Source: Thiohalocapsa sp964524185
Lineage (GTDB): Bacteria; Pseudomonadota; Gammaproteobacteria; Chromatiales; Chromatiaceae
Assembly: GCA_964524185.1 (NCBI GenBank)
Contig: CAZGCI010000004.1
Span: 16,407 to 80,406 of the forward strand
Reading direction: 5' to 3'
Length of the DNA: 64,000 bases
Position 1 is the stretch's first letter. Each line of letters opens with the position of its first letter. The notes below the pieces were generated by a model. It saw only the letters and a list, made by a program, of their open reading frames with translations, had not been told where the DNA came from and ran no database searches. The position numbers and the translations under genes were made by a program. This document shows positions 8,861-18,804 of this stretch, piece after piece.

Positions 8861-10849
8861 ATGTTGCAGGCGATCAAAGAAAAGGCCCAAGGCTGGGTTG
8901 CGTGGGCTATCGTCATTCTCATTAGCATCCCGTTCGCCCTTTGGGGCATTCAGTCCTACCTGGGCGTGGGAGGGGAGCGGGTGGTCGCCCAAGTCGATGG
9001 GGCCAAGATCACCGACCGACAGCTCGACCGAAACGTCCAGCGCGCTCGCATGCAGCTGCGCGAGCGGCTCGGGGCCGCCTACGACCCCGACCTATTTGAC
9101 GCTGGAGCACTGCGCGAGCAGGTGCGCGAGCGCATGATCCGTGATGCCGTGCTGCTCGAAGCGTCGTACGACATGGGGCTGCGGGTCTCCGATCAAGCGG
9201 TGCGGGCGGCAATCCTCAGCGAGCCAGCCTTCCAGAGCGACGGTGCCTTCGACAAGGCGACCTACGAGCGGGTGTTGCGCTTACAAGGCCTGACACCGGC
9301 TGCATATGAGGAGCAGCTGAGGCAGGGCCTGCTCTCAACACAACTTGCCCGCGCCGTCAGGGCATCCGGTTTCACGACGGCCACCGAGCTGGCGACAGCA
9401 ACGCGCCTCATGCGTCAGCAGCGCGACATCGCCTATGTCCTGCTGCCGCACGTGCAGTTCGCCCAGGACCAGCAGCCAGCCGCAGACGAGATCGACGCCT
9501 ACTACGAACGTAACACCCAGCGGTTCGCCTCCCCGGAGCGCGTGAAGGTCTCCTACATCGTGTTGGATGCCGATGCGCTTGCCGCCGAGGATCTAAGCGA
9601 CGCAGAGCTGCGAGCTGCTTACGAGGAACGCCTCGGCGAGCTCACCAGCCCGGAGCAGCGCCACATCCGCCACATCCTGCTCAGCGTCGCCGCTGATGCG
9701 GACTCGGCCGCGGCCGAAGCCGTCAAGGACCGCGCCGCAGCACTCAAAAGCGAGATCGCCGCCGGGGCCGACTTCGGCGCTTTGGCGGCTGAGCATTCCG
9801 ATGATCCGGGTAGTGCTGAGGCGGGCGGCGACCTTGGCATGGTGCCGCGCGGCATCATGGATCCGGCCTTTGAGCAGGCGGCCTTCGATTTGGCGCCGGG
9901 AGTGGTGAGCGATCCCGTGCGCAGCCGCTTTGGCTATCATCTCATCGAGGTGACGGCCATCGAGGGTGGTGAGCCCAAACCCTTCGACGAGGTCCGTGAT
10001 GACCTCGCCCGCGAGCTGGGGCGCGGCAACGCCGAGGCCGTCTATTTCGAACTCGCCGAGCAGCTCGCGAACCTCACCTTTGAGTCCCCAGACAGCCTCA
10101 TACCGGCAGCAGAGACCCTCGGGCTGGAGATTCAGACCAGCGACTGGATCGAGCGCAGCGGCGGCGAGGGCATCCTCGGCAGCCCGAAGGTGGCGGATGC
10201 GGCTTTCAGCGAGGACGTTCTGGTGCGCGGCAACAATAGTGAGCTCATCGAGCCTGATCGCGATCGCATGCGCGCCATTGTGCTGCGCGTGGATGAGCAT
10301 GAGACTGCCGCGCCGCAGCCGCTGGAGGCAGTGCGCGACGAGATCGTCGCAGCGCTGCAACAGCAGCAGGCGGCGCAAGCTGCCCTCGCGGAGGCGGAGT
10401 CGATGGTGGAGCGCCTGCGAGGTGGCGCTGACCTGGCGTCACTGGCTGCAGCGCCTGCGGAGACTGACCAGCCGCCGGAGGAGGCGGAAACTGAGGCGCC
10501 GTCCAACGCCGAGGCTGCTGCTCAGCCGCGCCTGCAGGAGCTTGGGCTGGTGTCGCGCAATCAGGCGGACGTCCCGCCCAGGGTGCTGGAGCTTGCCTTT
10601 GCGGCGCCGGCGCCGAGCGACGGCGGTGCAACCTACATCGCCGGCCAGCAGCCGGACGGTGACGCGCTGGTCGTCGCGGTGCGCAGTGTCGAGGACGGCA
10701 GTCTCGATGACCTAGAGCCCGCGGTGCGCGATGCAGAGCGTAGTCTGCTCACCCAGATCGGTGCGGAGCACGACTTCGAGCAGGTGCTCGACGACCTCGT
10801 CGCTCGGGCCGACATCCGGCGTGAGGCCCTCGCTCGGGACACACCCTGA
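8861..10849 (+). CDS. ppiD: Periplasmic membrane-anchored chaperone/PPIase PpiD
   Basis: 662-residue SurA/PpiD-family folding factor. A short cytoplasmic N-terminus and one membrane helix (about residues 12-32, WVAWAIVILISIPFALWGI) anchor a periplasmic body. A SurA-like N-terminal chaperone domain is followed by a parvulin domain at about 265-365 (RHIRHILLSV, ADFGALAAEHSDDPGSAEAGGDLGMV). A Pro/Glu/Ala-rich linker near residue 545 is longer than in E. coli PpiD (623 aa). It sits after hupB as in E. coli. AGCAGG upstream may act as the ribosome site. Confidence 0.93.
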   Translation: MLQAIKEKAQGWVAWAIVILISIPFALWGIQSYLGVGGERVVAQVDGAKITDRQLDRNVQRARMQLRERLGAAYDPDLFDAGALREQVRERMIRDAVLLEASYDMGLRVSDQAVRAAILSEPAFQSDGAFDKATYERVLRLQGLTPAAYEEQLRQGLLSTQLARAVRASGFTTATELATATRLMRQQRDIAYVLLPHVQFAQDQQPAADEIDAYYERNTQRFASPERVKVSYIVLDADALAAEDLSDAELRAAYEERLGELTSPEQRHIRHILLSVAADADSAAAEAVKDRAAALKSEIAAGADFGALAAEHSDDPGSAEAGGDLGMVPRGIMDPAFEQAAFDLAPGVVSDPVRSRFGYHLIEVTAIEGGEPKPFDEVRDDLARELGRGNAEAVYFELAEQLANLTFESPDSLIPAAETLGLEIQTSDWIERSGGEGILGSPKVADAAFSEDVLVRGNNSELIEPDRDRMRAIVLRVDEHETAAPQPLEAVRDEIVAALQQQQAAQAALAEAESMVERLRGGADLASLAAAPAETDQPPEEAETEAPSNAEAAAQPRLQELGLVSRNQADVPPRVLELAFAAPAPSDGGATYIAGQQPDGDALVVAVRSVEDGSLDDLEPAVRDAERSLLTQIGAEHDFEQVLDDLVARADIRREALARDTP

Positions 10850-10930
10850 CGGCCGTAGCTCGGCTCACCCAGTGGGTGACGCGAAGAACGCGCCCGGATC
10901 GAAACCGGCACAGACACCTGCAAACACGCG

Positions 10931-10952
10931 GGAGCGGTCAACTGCTCTTTTT
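10931..10952 (+). terminator. Rho-independent terminator of ppiD
   Basis: A 6-bp stem, GAGCGG at 10932-10937 with CTGCTC at 10942-10947 (one G-T pair), closes a TCAA loop and is followed by five T residues. It lies about 80 bp after the ppiD stop, before the convergent fabI. Confidence 0.6.
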
Positions 10953-11039
10953 AGGTTCAAGCCTGGGCCCGTCTGCACCTCGGTTTCGGCCCTAGCCCAG
11001 CTATCAGCCCAGCCATCCGCCCAGCCGCCGGGTCACCCG

Positions 11040-11816
11040 TCAGCCTAGCCCGAGGATGTGATAACCCGTATCCACGTAGAGCACGTCCCCGGTGATGCCG
11101 GAGGAGAGGTCAGAGCACAGGAAGGCGGCCGCGTTGCCCACCTCCTCGATGGTCACGTTGCGCCGCAGCGGCGTTCGCTCTTCCACCTGCTTCAGCATGT
11201 TGCGGAAGTCCGCAATGCCCGCCGCCGCCAGCGTGCGGATCGGCCCCGCAGAGACCGCGTTGACCCGCGTGCCCTCTGGGCCGAGTGCCGCCGCCAGGTA
11301 GCGGACATTGGCCTCGAGGCTGGCCTTGGCAACGCCCATGACGTTGTAGTTTGGCACCGCTCGTACGGCCCCCAGGTAGCTCATGGTCACGAGCGCACCG
11401 TTGCGCCCGGCCATCAGCGCCCGCCCGGCCTTGGCGAGTGCGCCGAAGCTGTAGGAACTGATATCGTGTGCCGTCGCGAAGCCCTCACGGGTCAGCGCGT
11501 CGGCGTAGTTGCCCTCGAGTTCCTCTTTGGGGGCGAAGGCTATAGCGTGTACGATGCCGTCGAGACCGTCCCAGTGCGCCCCGAGGGCCTCGAAGCAGGC
11601 ATCGATCTGCGCATCACTGCTGACGTCCAGCGGTAGCGCGATGTTGGAATCAACGGAGCTGGCCAGATCTTCGACCCGCCCTTTGAGCTTCTCGCCCTGG
11701 TAGGTGAAGGCCAGCTGCGCGCCCTCCCGGCGCATGGCCTGTGCAACGCCCCAGGCGATGGAGCGATTGCTCGCGACGCCAGTGATAAGAAAACGTTTGT
11801 CGGTCAAAAACCCCAT
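11040..11816 (-). CDS. fabI: Enoyl-[acyl-carrier-protein] reductase (NADH), FabI type
   Basis: 258-residue short-chain dehydrogenase catalysing the last step of the fatty-acid elongation cycle. The nucleotide-binding motif is ITGVASNRSIAWG, the variant glycine motif of FabI. The active site Tyr157-X6-Lys164 (YNVMGVAK) has the spacing typical of FabI rather than the YxxxK of ordinary SDRs. The C-terminus DVLYVDTGYHILGLG also matches FabI. It is convergent with ppiD and divergent from the ABC importer operon. Confidence 0.96.
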   Translation of the reverse strand: MGFLTDKRFLITGVASNRSIAWGVAQAMRREGAQLAFTYQGEKLKGRVEDLASSVDSNIALPLDVSSDAQIDACFEALGAHWDGLDGIVHAIAFAPKEELEGNYADALTREGFATAHDISSYSFGALAKAGRALMAGRNGALVTMSYLGAVRAVPNYNVMGVAKASLEANVRYLAAALGPEGTRVNAVSAGPIRTLAAAGIADFRNMLKQVEERTPLRRNVTIEEVGNAAAFLCSDLSSGITGDVLYVDTGYHILGLG

Positions 11817-11851
11817 CAGATGGTCCCCGTAGTGCGCCGGTGTGAGTCAGT

Positions 11852-11881
11852 TTGGCAAGCGTGAAGCGGGCAGCGCATAAC
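11852..11881 (+). promoter_or_regulatory. Possible promoter of the peptide ABC operon
   Basis: TTGGCA at 11852-11857 and CATAAC at 11876-11881 are spaced 18 bp apart, 42 bp before the chosen start of the solute-binding gene. The match is moderate and by eye. Confidence 0.3.
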
Positions 11882-11923
11882 ACCCTGCAACCGCGACGGC
11901 ATCACATTACCGAAAGCCTTCCA

Positions 11924-14152
11924 ATGGCGAAAGCAAAAGCAGAACGGGACCCCGCGCGCGTCATGGACCTGCGGTTCTGGTCGAGACCCCTGCGTTGGGG
12001 CGCGTACTTGCTGCTGGTTGCAACAGCGCCGCTGCTGCTGGTGGCCTGCGGCGACGGGCCCTGGAACAACCCGCACCCAGAGAGCCAAGCCGGCGAGAAC
12101 ATCCTCTACGGCGCATTTACCGAGCGTCCGAAGCACCTGGATCCGGTGCGCTCCTATAGTTCCAATGAATATGCCTTCATCGCACAGATCTACGAGCCGC
12201 CGCTGCAGTACCACTTTCTGAAGCGGCCCTACACCCTGGTGCCCTTGACGGCTGAGACGGTGCCAGAACCAACACACCTTGACGCCGACGGTAACCGCCT
12301 CCCGGCAGACGCCGATGCGGGCCAGATTGCCGCGACGGAATACCTCATCCGCATCCGGCCGGGCATCCAATACCAGCCGCACCCGGCCTTCGCGAAGGAC
12401 GCCGACGAGACCTTCCTCTACCACGATTTGTCGCCGCGACAGATCGGTCGCCTGAACAAGCTCTCAGACCTGCCGGAGACCGGCAGTCGGGAGCTGACGG
12501 CGGAAGACTACGTGTATCAAATCAAACGCCTTGCGGCGCCCTGGCTGCACTCACCCATCGCTGGGCTGTTGAGCGAGCATGTCCTCGGGTTCAAGGCCTT
12601 TTCAGAGCGCCTTGAGGGCGCTGTACCTGGGCCCGCCGACGGCGAGCGGCCATTCTTCGACCTGCGCCAACTCGACTTTCCGGGCGCCGAGGTGATCGAT
12701 CGCTACAGCTACAAGGTGCGTATCGACGGCCGCTATCCGCAGTTTGTCTATTGGTTGGCTATGCCGTTCTTCGCGCCCATGCCCTGGGAGGCCGAGGCGC
12801 TGACGAACCAGCCCGGGATGAAAGACAAAAATATCACCTTGGACTGGTACCCGGTGGGAACGGGGCCGTTCATGCTCACCGAGAACAACCCAAATTTGCG
12901 GATGGTGTTGTCGCGCAACCCCAACTTCCATGGCGAGACCTACCCGACGCAGGGTATGCCCGGGGATGCTGAGTTGGGACTGCTCGCCGACGCAGGCAAG
13001 CCGCTGCCGTTTGTGGATCGTGCGGTCTACAGCCTGGAGAAGGAAAGCATCCCCTACTGGAACAAATTTCTTCAGGGCTATTACGACACCTCCGGCATCA
13101 GCTCCGACGCCTTCGACCAAGCCGTGCGCTTCGACGCCGCCGGCGAGGCTGGCCTCACCGACGATATGCAGGCCAAGGGCATTCAGCTCAGCACTGCGGT
13201 GCAGACGTCCATCTGGTACATGGGCTTCAACATGGAGGACGACGTCGTTGGCGGCGACTCCGAGCAGGCCCGGTTGCTGCGCCAGGCCATCAGCATCGCC
13301 GTGGACTTCGGCGAATTTATCTCGATCTTCGCCAACGGCCGCGGTGTGCAGGGCCAGGGCCCGGTGCCGCCCGGCATCTTCGGCCACCGCGTCGGTGCAG
13401 CCGGCGTCAACCCGGTGGTCTTCGATTGGAAGAATGAACGCCCTGTGCGCAAATCCATCGCCGAGGCGCGGGCACTGATGGCAGCGGCGGGTTACCGGGA
13501 TGGGCGTAATCCGGAGACTGGCCGCCCGCTGAGCATCTATTACGAGGCGATGGACGCTGGCCCGGATGGCAAAGCCAGGCTCAATTGGATGCGTAAGCAG
13601 TTCGCCAAGCTGGGCATCGAGCTCATCGTTCGCGCCACCGATTACAACCGCTTTCAGGAGAAGATGCGTAAGGGCACCGGCCAGGTATTCATGTGGGGCT
13701 GGAATGCAGACTATCCGGACCCGGAAAACTTCTTCTTTTTGCTCTATGGACCAAACCGCAAGATCGACGGCGGCGAGAATGCGGCCAACTACAGCAATCC
13801 GGAATTCGACCGGCTCTTCGAGCAAATGAAGGATATGCCCGACGGTCCTGAGCGCCAAGCGGTCATCGACCGCATGACCGACATTGTCCGCCATGATGCC
13901 CCGTGGTCCTTCGGCTTCTATCCCGAGTCCTTCAGCCTGCACCATCAATGGATCGGCAATGTGAAGCCGAACCTCATGGCCAACAACACCTTGAAGTACC
14001 TGAATCTTGAGCCCGACCTCCGCGAGGACATGCGCGCCGCCTGGAATCCACCCGTGCTCTGGCCCATCGCCGCCTTGATTTCCGTGCTGGCCCTCGGGGC
14101 GCTGCCGGCCGTTGCCATCGCCCGCCGGCGTGAGCGGAGCAGCGCCCTGTGA
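11924..14152 (+). CDS. Family 5 extracellular solute-binding lipoprotein of an oligopeptide-type ABC importer
   Basis: 742-residue SBP_bac_5 protein. An N-terminal helix ends in the lipobox LLVAC (Cys42), and recognisable family segments include ERPKHLDPVRSY, YPVGTGPFML and MWGWNADYPDPENFF. It is much longer than the usual 500-600 residues and ends in a second hydrophobic helix (about 711-733, WPIAALISVLALGALPAV) followed by RRRER. It could therefore be anchored at both ends. The start at 11924 has no strong ribosome site; ATG 11963 is an alternative. The stop overlaps the next gene by 4 bp. Substrate is unknown; peptides are likely. Confidence 0.88.
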   Translation: MAKAKAERDPARVMDLRFWSRPLRWGAYLLLVATAPLLLVACGDGPWNNPHPESQAGENILYGAFTERPKHLDPVRSYSSNEYAFIAQIYEPPLQYHFLKRPYTLVPLTAETVPEPTHLDADGNRLPADADAGQIAATEYLIRIRPGIQYQPHPAFAKDADETFLYHDLSPRQIGRLNKLSDLPETGSRELTAEDYVYQIKRLAAPWLHSPIAGLLSEHVLGFKAFSERLEGAVPGPADGERPFFDLRQLDFPGAEVIDRYSYKVRIDGRYPQFVYWLAMPFFAPMPWEAEALTNQPGMKDKNITLDWYPVGTGPFMLTENNPNLRMVLSRNPNFHGETYPTQGMPGDAELGLLADAGKPLPFVDRAVYSLEKESIPYWNKFLQGYYDTSGISSDAFDQAVRFDAAGEAGLTDDMQAKGIQLSTAVQTSIWYMGFNMEDDVVGGDSEQARLLRQAISIAVDFGEFISIFANGRGVQGQGPVPPGIFGHRVGAAGVNPVVFDWKNERPVRKSIAEARALMAAAGYRDGRNPETGRPLSIYYEAMDAGPDGKARLNWMRKQFAKLGIELIVRATDYNRFQEKMRKGTGQVFMWGWNADYPDPENFFFLLYGPNRKIDGGENAANYSNPEFDRLFEQMKDMPDGPERQAVIDRMTDIVRHDAPWSFGFYPESFSLHHQWIGNVKPNLMANNTLKYLNLEPDLREDMRAAWNPPVLWPIAALISVLALGALPAVAIARRRERSSAL

Positions 14153-15126
14153 GTGCCTACATCATCCGCCGGCTACTGTACGCCATTCCTATTTTGGTCG
14201 GCGTCAATCTGATCACCTTCTTGCTCTTTTTCGTCGTCAACTCACCGGATGACATGGCGCGCATGCAGCTCGGCGACAAACGGGTCACCGAAGAGGCCGT
14301 GCAGGCCTGGAAAGCAGACCACGGCTACGATCGGCCCTTGCTTTTCAACCCGCAGGCTCAGGGCTTGGATAAGCTCACAGAGAGCATCTTCTTTCAAAAG
14401 TCCGTCAAGCTGTTTGCGTTCAACTTTGGCACCTCGGACAACGGCCGGGATATCGGCTACGACATCCGCCAGCGTATGTGGCCAAGTTTGGCGATCGCAT
14501 TGCCGGTGCTGCTGGTGGGGCTCGCCATCAATATCAGCTATGCACTGATGATCGTCTTTTTCCGAGCCACCTATATCGATGTCGGTAGCGTCGTCTTACT
14601 TGTGGCCATGATGTCCATCTCCGGACTCTTCTATATCATCGGCGGGCAGTTTCTGATTGGCAAGCTCTTCCACCTGGTGCCCATTTCCGGCTATGACACT
14701 GGGCTGGATGCTTCCAAGTTCCTCATTCTGCCGGTCATCGTGGGCGTGGTGGGTGGCATTGGCACTGGCACCCGGCTCTATCGCACGTTCTTCCTGGAAG
14801 AGGTCAACTGCGACTACGTGCGCACCGCCCGGGCCAAGGGTCTGCGCGAGGGCGTCGTGTTGTTCCGCCACGTACTGAAGAATGCGCTGATTCCCATTTT
14901 GACCGGCGTCGTTGCTGTCCTGCCGCTCCTGTTCATGGGCGCACTCATCACCGAGTCCTTCTTTGGTATCCCTGGGCTCGGCAGCTATACCATTGACGCC
15001 ATCAATGGTCAGGACTTCGCCATCGTTCGCGCGATGGTGTTCTTGGGCTCTGTGCTCTACATCCTCGGCCTGATCCTCACCGACATCTCCTACACGCTGG
15101 TGGACCCACGGGTGCGTTTCTCATGA
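14149..15126 (+). CDS. Peptide ABC transporter permease, DppB/YejB type
   Basis: 325-residue inner-membrane permease starting at GTG within the previous stop. The N-terminal MSAYIIRRLLYAIPILVGVN is the typical DppB start. About six helices follow, and the EAA-type loop YVRTARAKGLREGVVLFRH contacts the ATPase. The C-terminal DISYTLVDPRVRFS is also canonical. It forms a heterodimeric channel with the downstream permease. Confidence 0.92.
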   Translation: MSAYIIRRLLYAIPILVGVNLITFLLFFVVNSPDDMARMQLGDKRVTEEAVQAWKADHGYDRPLLFNPQAQGLDKLTESIFFQKSVKLFAFNFGTSDNGRDIGYDIRQRMWPSLAIALPVLLVGLAINISYALMIVFFRATYIDVGSVVLLVAMMSISGLFYIIGGQFLIGKLFHLVPISGYDTGLDASKFLILPVIVGVVGGIGTGTRLYRTFFLEEVNCDYVRTARAKGLREGVVLFRHVLKNALIPILTGVVAVLPLLFMGALITESFFGIPGLGSYTIDAINGQDFAIVRAMVFLGSVLYILGLILTDISYTLVDPRVRFS

Positions 15127-15157
15127 GAACGGCCGTCTCGACGGGGAGGCTCTCGGC

Positions 15158-16624
15158 ATGCCGGTGATCCTGACCACAGATGCGCTGATCTTCCTCTTGC
15201 TCGCGGTGGCGCTGGGCTACGGCGTCTATGCTTCGCAACACGAGCACCTGCGCGCGCCCTGGCGCAGTGTCGCCCAGTCCCGGGTAGGCGTCGCGGCGTT
15301 GGTGGTCATCGGCGTCTACCTGCTGATCGGTCTGTTGGATTCCCTGCACTTTCATCCGCGGATTGAGCCGGTGGCGGCGAGCGAGTCCGCCCTCCCGACC
15401 GAGGCGGATGCCGCCCGTGGGGAGGTCCCCGCTGCCACCGAGAACGCACAAGCGCGCTATTCCACGCAAGTCCTGTCCGTGCTGGATGTGGTTCTGACCG
15501 GCCTCAGAGAGCGGCAGGAAAAGACCTTCTCGGCCCCCTTTGCAACGCACCTGTTTGTCAAAGAGCCCATCGAGCAACCGGACGGAAGTATCGTGCGTGG
15601 CTATCCGCCACTAGAGCACGGCGGTGCCCATTTGAAAGATCCGTCGCGGCGGGGCTTCGACATCGCCGTGCGTGCCGTGCTCGGCGCCATCAAGGGGCTC
15701 TTGGTCTGGATGGCGCTGACAGCCGGCTTGGTGTGGCTCGTCGCCCACGCCCGCGGTGAGCCCTATAACGATGGTGCCCGGTCCATCTGGGAAGGCCGCA
15801 CCGACGTGCCCTGGCGCGTGGCGCTCGTGACGCTGGCCGCCATGCTCGTGCTCGCCTTCGTCAGCGCCGAGCTGGCGGCGGGGTATCACATCCTCGGCAC
15901 CGACAAGGTGGGTGAAGACGTCTTCTATCAGAGCCTGAAGAGCATTCGCACGGGTCTCCTTATCGGGACGCTCACGACCCTTGTCATGCTGCCTGCGGCG
16001 GTGATTCTGGGCATCATGGCCGGTTACTTCCGTGGGCTGACGGACGACATCATCCAGTACCTCTACACCACCTTGAACTCCATCCCTGGTGTACTGCTCA
16101 TCGCCGCGGCCATCCTCATGCTGCAGGTGTACATGACCAACAATGCCGATCAGTTCGAGAGCCTGGTGCAGCGCGCGGACCTGCGCTTGCTCTTCCTATG
16201 CATCATCCTCGGCGTCACCAGCTGGACCGGCCTCTGCCGGCTGTTACGGGGCGAGTCCCTGAAGCTCCGTGAGCAGGACTATGTGCAGGCGGCGACGGCG
16301 CTGGGCGTGCGCCACTCAACCATCATTGCCCGGCACATCCTGCCGAACGTGCTGCACATCGTGATGATCACCGTGGTGCTGGACTTCAGCGGGTTGGTGC
16401 TTGCCGAGGCGGTGCTCTCGTATGTCAACATCGGCGTCGATCCGACCATGAACAGCTGGGGCAACATGATCAACAGCGCGCGCTTGGAACTGGCCCGCGA
16501 GCCCGTCGTCTGGTGGTCGCTCACCGCTGCGTTCGTCTTTATGTTCACCCTGGTCTTGGCGGCGAACCTGTTCGCAGACGTCGTGCGCGATGCCTTCGAT
16601 CCGCGCCTGGCGAGGGTCCAATGA
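15158..16624 (+). CDS. Peptide ABC transporter permease, DppC type, with extra N-terminal region
   Basis: 488-residue permease, well above the usual 280-340. The C-terminal half is standard: HILGTDKVGEDVFYQ, five helices, the EAA loop YVQAATALGVRHSTIIARH and VVRDAFDPRLARVQ. The N-terminal half adds a helix before the normal first one, a hydrophilic segment of about 110 residues (about 65-175) and another pair of helices (about 176-240). ATGA couples it to the ATPase gene. The added segment might contact the oversized binding protein (inference). Confidence 0.9.
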   Translation: MPVILTTDALIFLLLAVALGYGVYASQHEHLRAPWRSVAQSRVGVAALVVIGVYLLIGLLDSLHFHPRIEPVAASESALPTEADAARGEVPAATENAQARYSTQVLSVLDVVLTGLRERQEKTFSAPFATHLFVKEPIEQPDGSIVRGYPPLEHGGAHLKDPSRRGFDIAVRAVLGAIKGLLVWMALTAGLVWLVAHARGEPYNDGARSIWEGRTDVPWRVALVTLAAMLVLAFVSAELAAGYHILGTDKVGEDVFYQSLKSIRTGLLIGTLTTLVMLPAAVILGIMAGYFRGLTDDIIQYLYTTLNSIPGVLLIAAAILMLQVYMTNNADQFESLVQRADLRLLFLCIILGVTSWTGLCRLLRGESLKLREQDYVQAATALGVRHSTIIARHILPNVLHIVMITVVLDFSGLVLAEAVLSYVNIGVDPTMNSWGNMINSARLELAREPVVWWSLTAAFVFMFTLVLAANLFADVVRDAFDPRLARVQ

Positions 16625-18705
16625 GCCGCACCGCCGCTGCTGTGCCTGCCGATAACGCCGACGGCGCGTTGCTTGAGGTCACCGGTCTGACCACGGAGCT
16701 GCCCCCGTCCCGTGGTGGTGAGCGACCCGTGCGCGTCTGTGACGACGTTGGTTTCAGCATCCGCCCCGGGGAAACCCTCGCCCTGCTCGGCGAGTCCGGC
16801 TGCGGCAAGTCGATGACGGCGTTGTCGTTGATGCGCCTGCTGCCCCTGGGCGGCCGGATCGTCTCGGGTGCCGTCGGGCTCGGCGGCACCGACCTGCTCC
16901 GGCTGCCGGAGCGGGACATGCGCCGCATCCGTGGCGGGCGCATGGGCATGATTTTCCAAGAGCCGCAGACCTCGCTGAATCCGGTGCTGACCGTCGGCGC
17001 GCAGATCGCCGAAGCCGTGCGGGTGCACGAGGGCAGGGCGCGCAGCAGTGTCCCCGCGCGCGTCGTGGAGCTTTTGCGCGCCGTCGGCATCCCCGACCCG
17101 GAGCGCCGCGCAGAGGAGTATCCACACCAGCTCTCCGGTGGCATGAAGCAGCGCGTGATGGTTGCCATGGCCCTGGCCGGTGACCCGGAACTCCTGATCG
17201 CCGACGAGCCCACCACCGCGCTCGACGTCACCATCCAGGCCCAAGTGCTACAGCTGCTCAAGGGTGTGCAACGGGAGCGCGGTATGGCCGTGCTGCTCAT
17301 TACCCACGATCTTGGCGTCGTCGCCGAGACGGCGGACCGACTGGCGGTGATGTACGCCGGCCAGATCGTTGAGCAGGCGAGCGTCGAGACCTTCTTTGCG
17401 GGGCCGGCGCATCCGTACAGCCGCAAACTGCTGGAAAGCCTGCCGGACGCGGACAAGCGCGCTGGCGCGCTGGCCGTCATCCCCGGGCGGGTACCGCCGC
17501 TAGACCAGGATTTTGATGGTTGTCGGTTTGCGCCGCGCTGCTTCCGCGCCATGGAGCGCTGCCATGACAACCACCCCGGCTGGTTCGACGCAGGGGCCGA
17601 GCAGCGCGTGCGCTGCCTGCTGTGGGAGGAGGACACGCCCGAGTTTGCGCCGGTGTCCGCCCAGGCGGTCACCAGCGGCGCAGAGGCGGCTGGAGCCGGC
17701 GATCTGCTGCTGCGAACCGATGGCCTCAAAGTCCACTTCCCGGTGCGTCGCGGGCTGTTCAAACGGACGGTGGGTCACGTCAAAGCCGTCGACGGCCTTG
17801 ACCTGACCCTCTATGCCGGCCGCACGCTGGCGTTGGTGGGCGAGTCCGGCTGCGGCAAGACCACCGCCGGCAAGGGCATCTTGCAGCTTTTGCAGCCCAC
17901 GGCGGGTGCCGTGCACTACGACGGCGTCGATCTGGCACGGCTCACGCCCGGGCGCCTGCGGCCCTATCGCAAGGATCTCCAGGTCATCTTCCAGGATCCC
18001 TTCGCGTCCATGAACCCGCGCATGCTCGTGGAGGACATCGTCGGCGAAGGGCTGCAGGCGCTCGGGCTCGCAGCGAGCCGTGCCGAGCGGCGCGCGCGTG
18101 TCGCAGCCCTGCTGGAGCAGGTGGGTATCGGTGAGCAGGCCATGGGCCGCTACCCACATGAGTTCTCTGGCGGCCAGCGCCAGCGCATCTGCATCGCCCG
18201 GGCGCTGGCGGTAGAGCCCAAGCTCATCGTCTGCGACGAGCCCACCAGCGCGCTCGATGTCTCGGTCCAAGCGCAAATTCTGAACCTGTTGAAACAGCTC
18301 CAGCAGGACCTTGGCCTGACCTACCTCTTCATTACCCACGACATCTCGGTGGTGTCCTATCTCGCCCATGAGGTTGCGGTCATGTATCTCGGCCGCATCG
18401 TCGAGCAGGGCACGGCCGACCAGATCCTCGACACGCCGCAACATCCCTACACGAAGGCCCTGCTGTCCGCGGTGCCCGTCGTCGAGAAGGCGCAGCGGCG
18501 CAACATCATCCGGCTGGAAGGCGACATGCCGTCGCCGGCTGACCCGCCCGCCGGCTGTCATTTTCATCCGCGCTGTCCCGAGGCGCTGCCCGAGTGTGCC
18601 CATGCCTACCCCGAGGCGCGCCACCTCGAGGACGGGCGAGTCGTCCGCTGCGTGCGGGTTGAGGCCATCGCAGCGCAATCAGCTCGAGCCGCTGATCGAG
18701 GCTAG
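16621..18705 (+). CDS. Fused tandem ATPase of the peptide ABC importer (DppD-DppF fusion, YejF/GsiA-like)
   Basis: 694-residue cytoplasmic protein holding two ABC ATPase domains. The first has GESGCGKS and LSGGMKQR; the second has GESGCGKT and FSGGQRQR. Each half ends with the cysteine-containing oligopeptide extension (CRFAPRC and CHFHPRC). The start at 16621 overlaps the permease stop as ATGA. An upstream in-frame ATG at 16513 lies inside the permease and is not needed. With the three upstream genes this gives a complete importer. Confidence 0.94.
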   Translation: MSRTAAAVPADNADGALLEVTGLTTELPPSRGGERPVRVCDDVGFSIRPGETLALLGESGCGKSMTALSLMRLLPLGGRIVSGAVGLGGTDLLRLPERDMRRIRGGRMGMIFQEPQTSLNPVLTVGAQIAEAVRVHEGRARSSVPARVVELLRAVGIPDPERRAEEYPHQLSGGMKQRVMVAMALAGDPELLIADEPTTALDVTIQAQVLQLLKGVQRERGMAVLLITHDLGVVAETADRLAVMYAGQIVEQASVETFFAGPAHPYSRKLLESLPDADKRAGALAVIPGRVPPLDQDFDGCRFAPRCFRAMERCHDNHPGWFDAGAEQRVRCLLWEEDTPEFAPVSAQAVTSGAEAAGAGDLLLRTDGLKVHFPVRRGLFKRTVGHVKAVDGLDLTLYAGRTLALVGESGCGKTTAGKGILQLLQPTAGAVHYDGVDLARLTPGRLRPYRKDLQVIFQDPFASMNPRMLVEDIVGEGLQALGLAASRAERRARVAALLEQVGIGEQAMGRYPHEFSGGQRQRICIARALAVEPKLIVCDEPTSALDVSVQAQILNLLKQLQQDLGLTYLFITHDISVVSYLAHEVAVMYLGRIVEQGTADQILDTPQHPYTKALLSAVPVVEKAQRRNIIRLEGDMPSPADPPAGCHFHPRCPEALPECAHAYPEARHLEDGRVVRCVRVEAIAAQSARAADRG

Positions 18706-18804
18706 CCCGAACCTCCGGCAGCGTTTCCCTGCGCGACCGGCACGTGGCAACCGCAGCGGGGTCTGTGCCGCGCTGGAAGGCACCGGCTGCTTGCAGCCAC
18801 TGTT

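Noticed and set aside
12602..13948. 448-codon open frame on the minus strand
   Set aside because: Opposite the solute-binding protein gene; no family resemblance.
17500..18678. 392-codon open frame on the minus strand
   Set aside because: Opposite the fused ABC ATPase whose Walker and signature motifs are intact on the plus strand.
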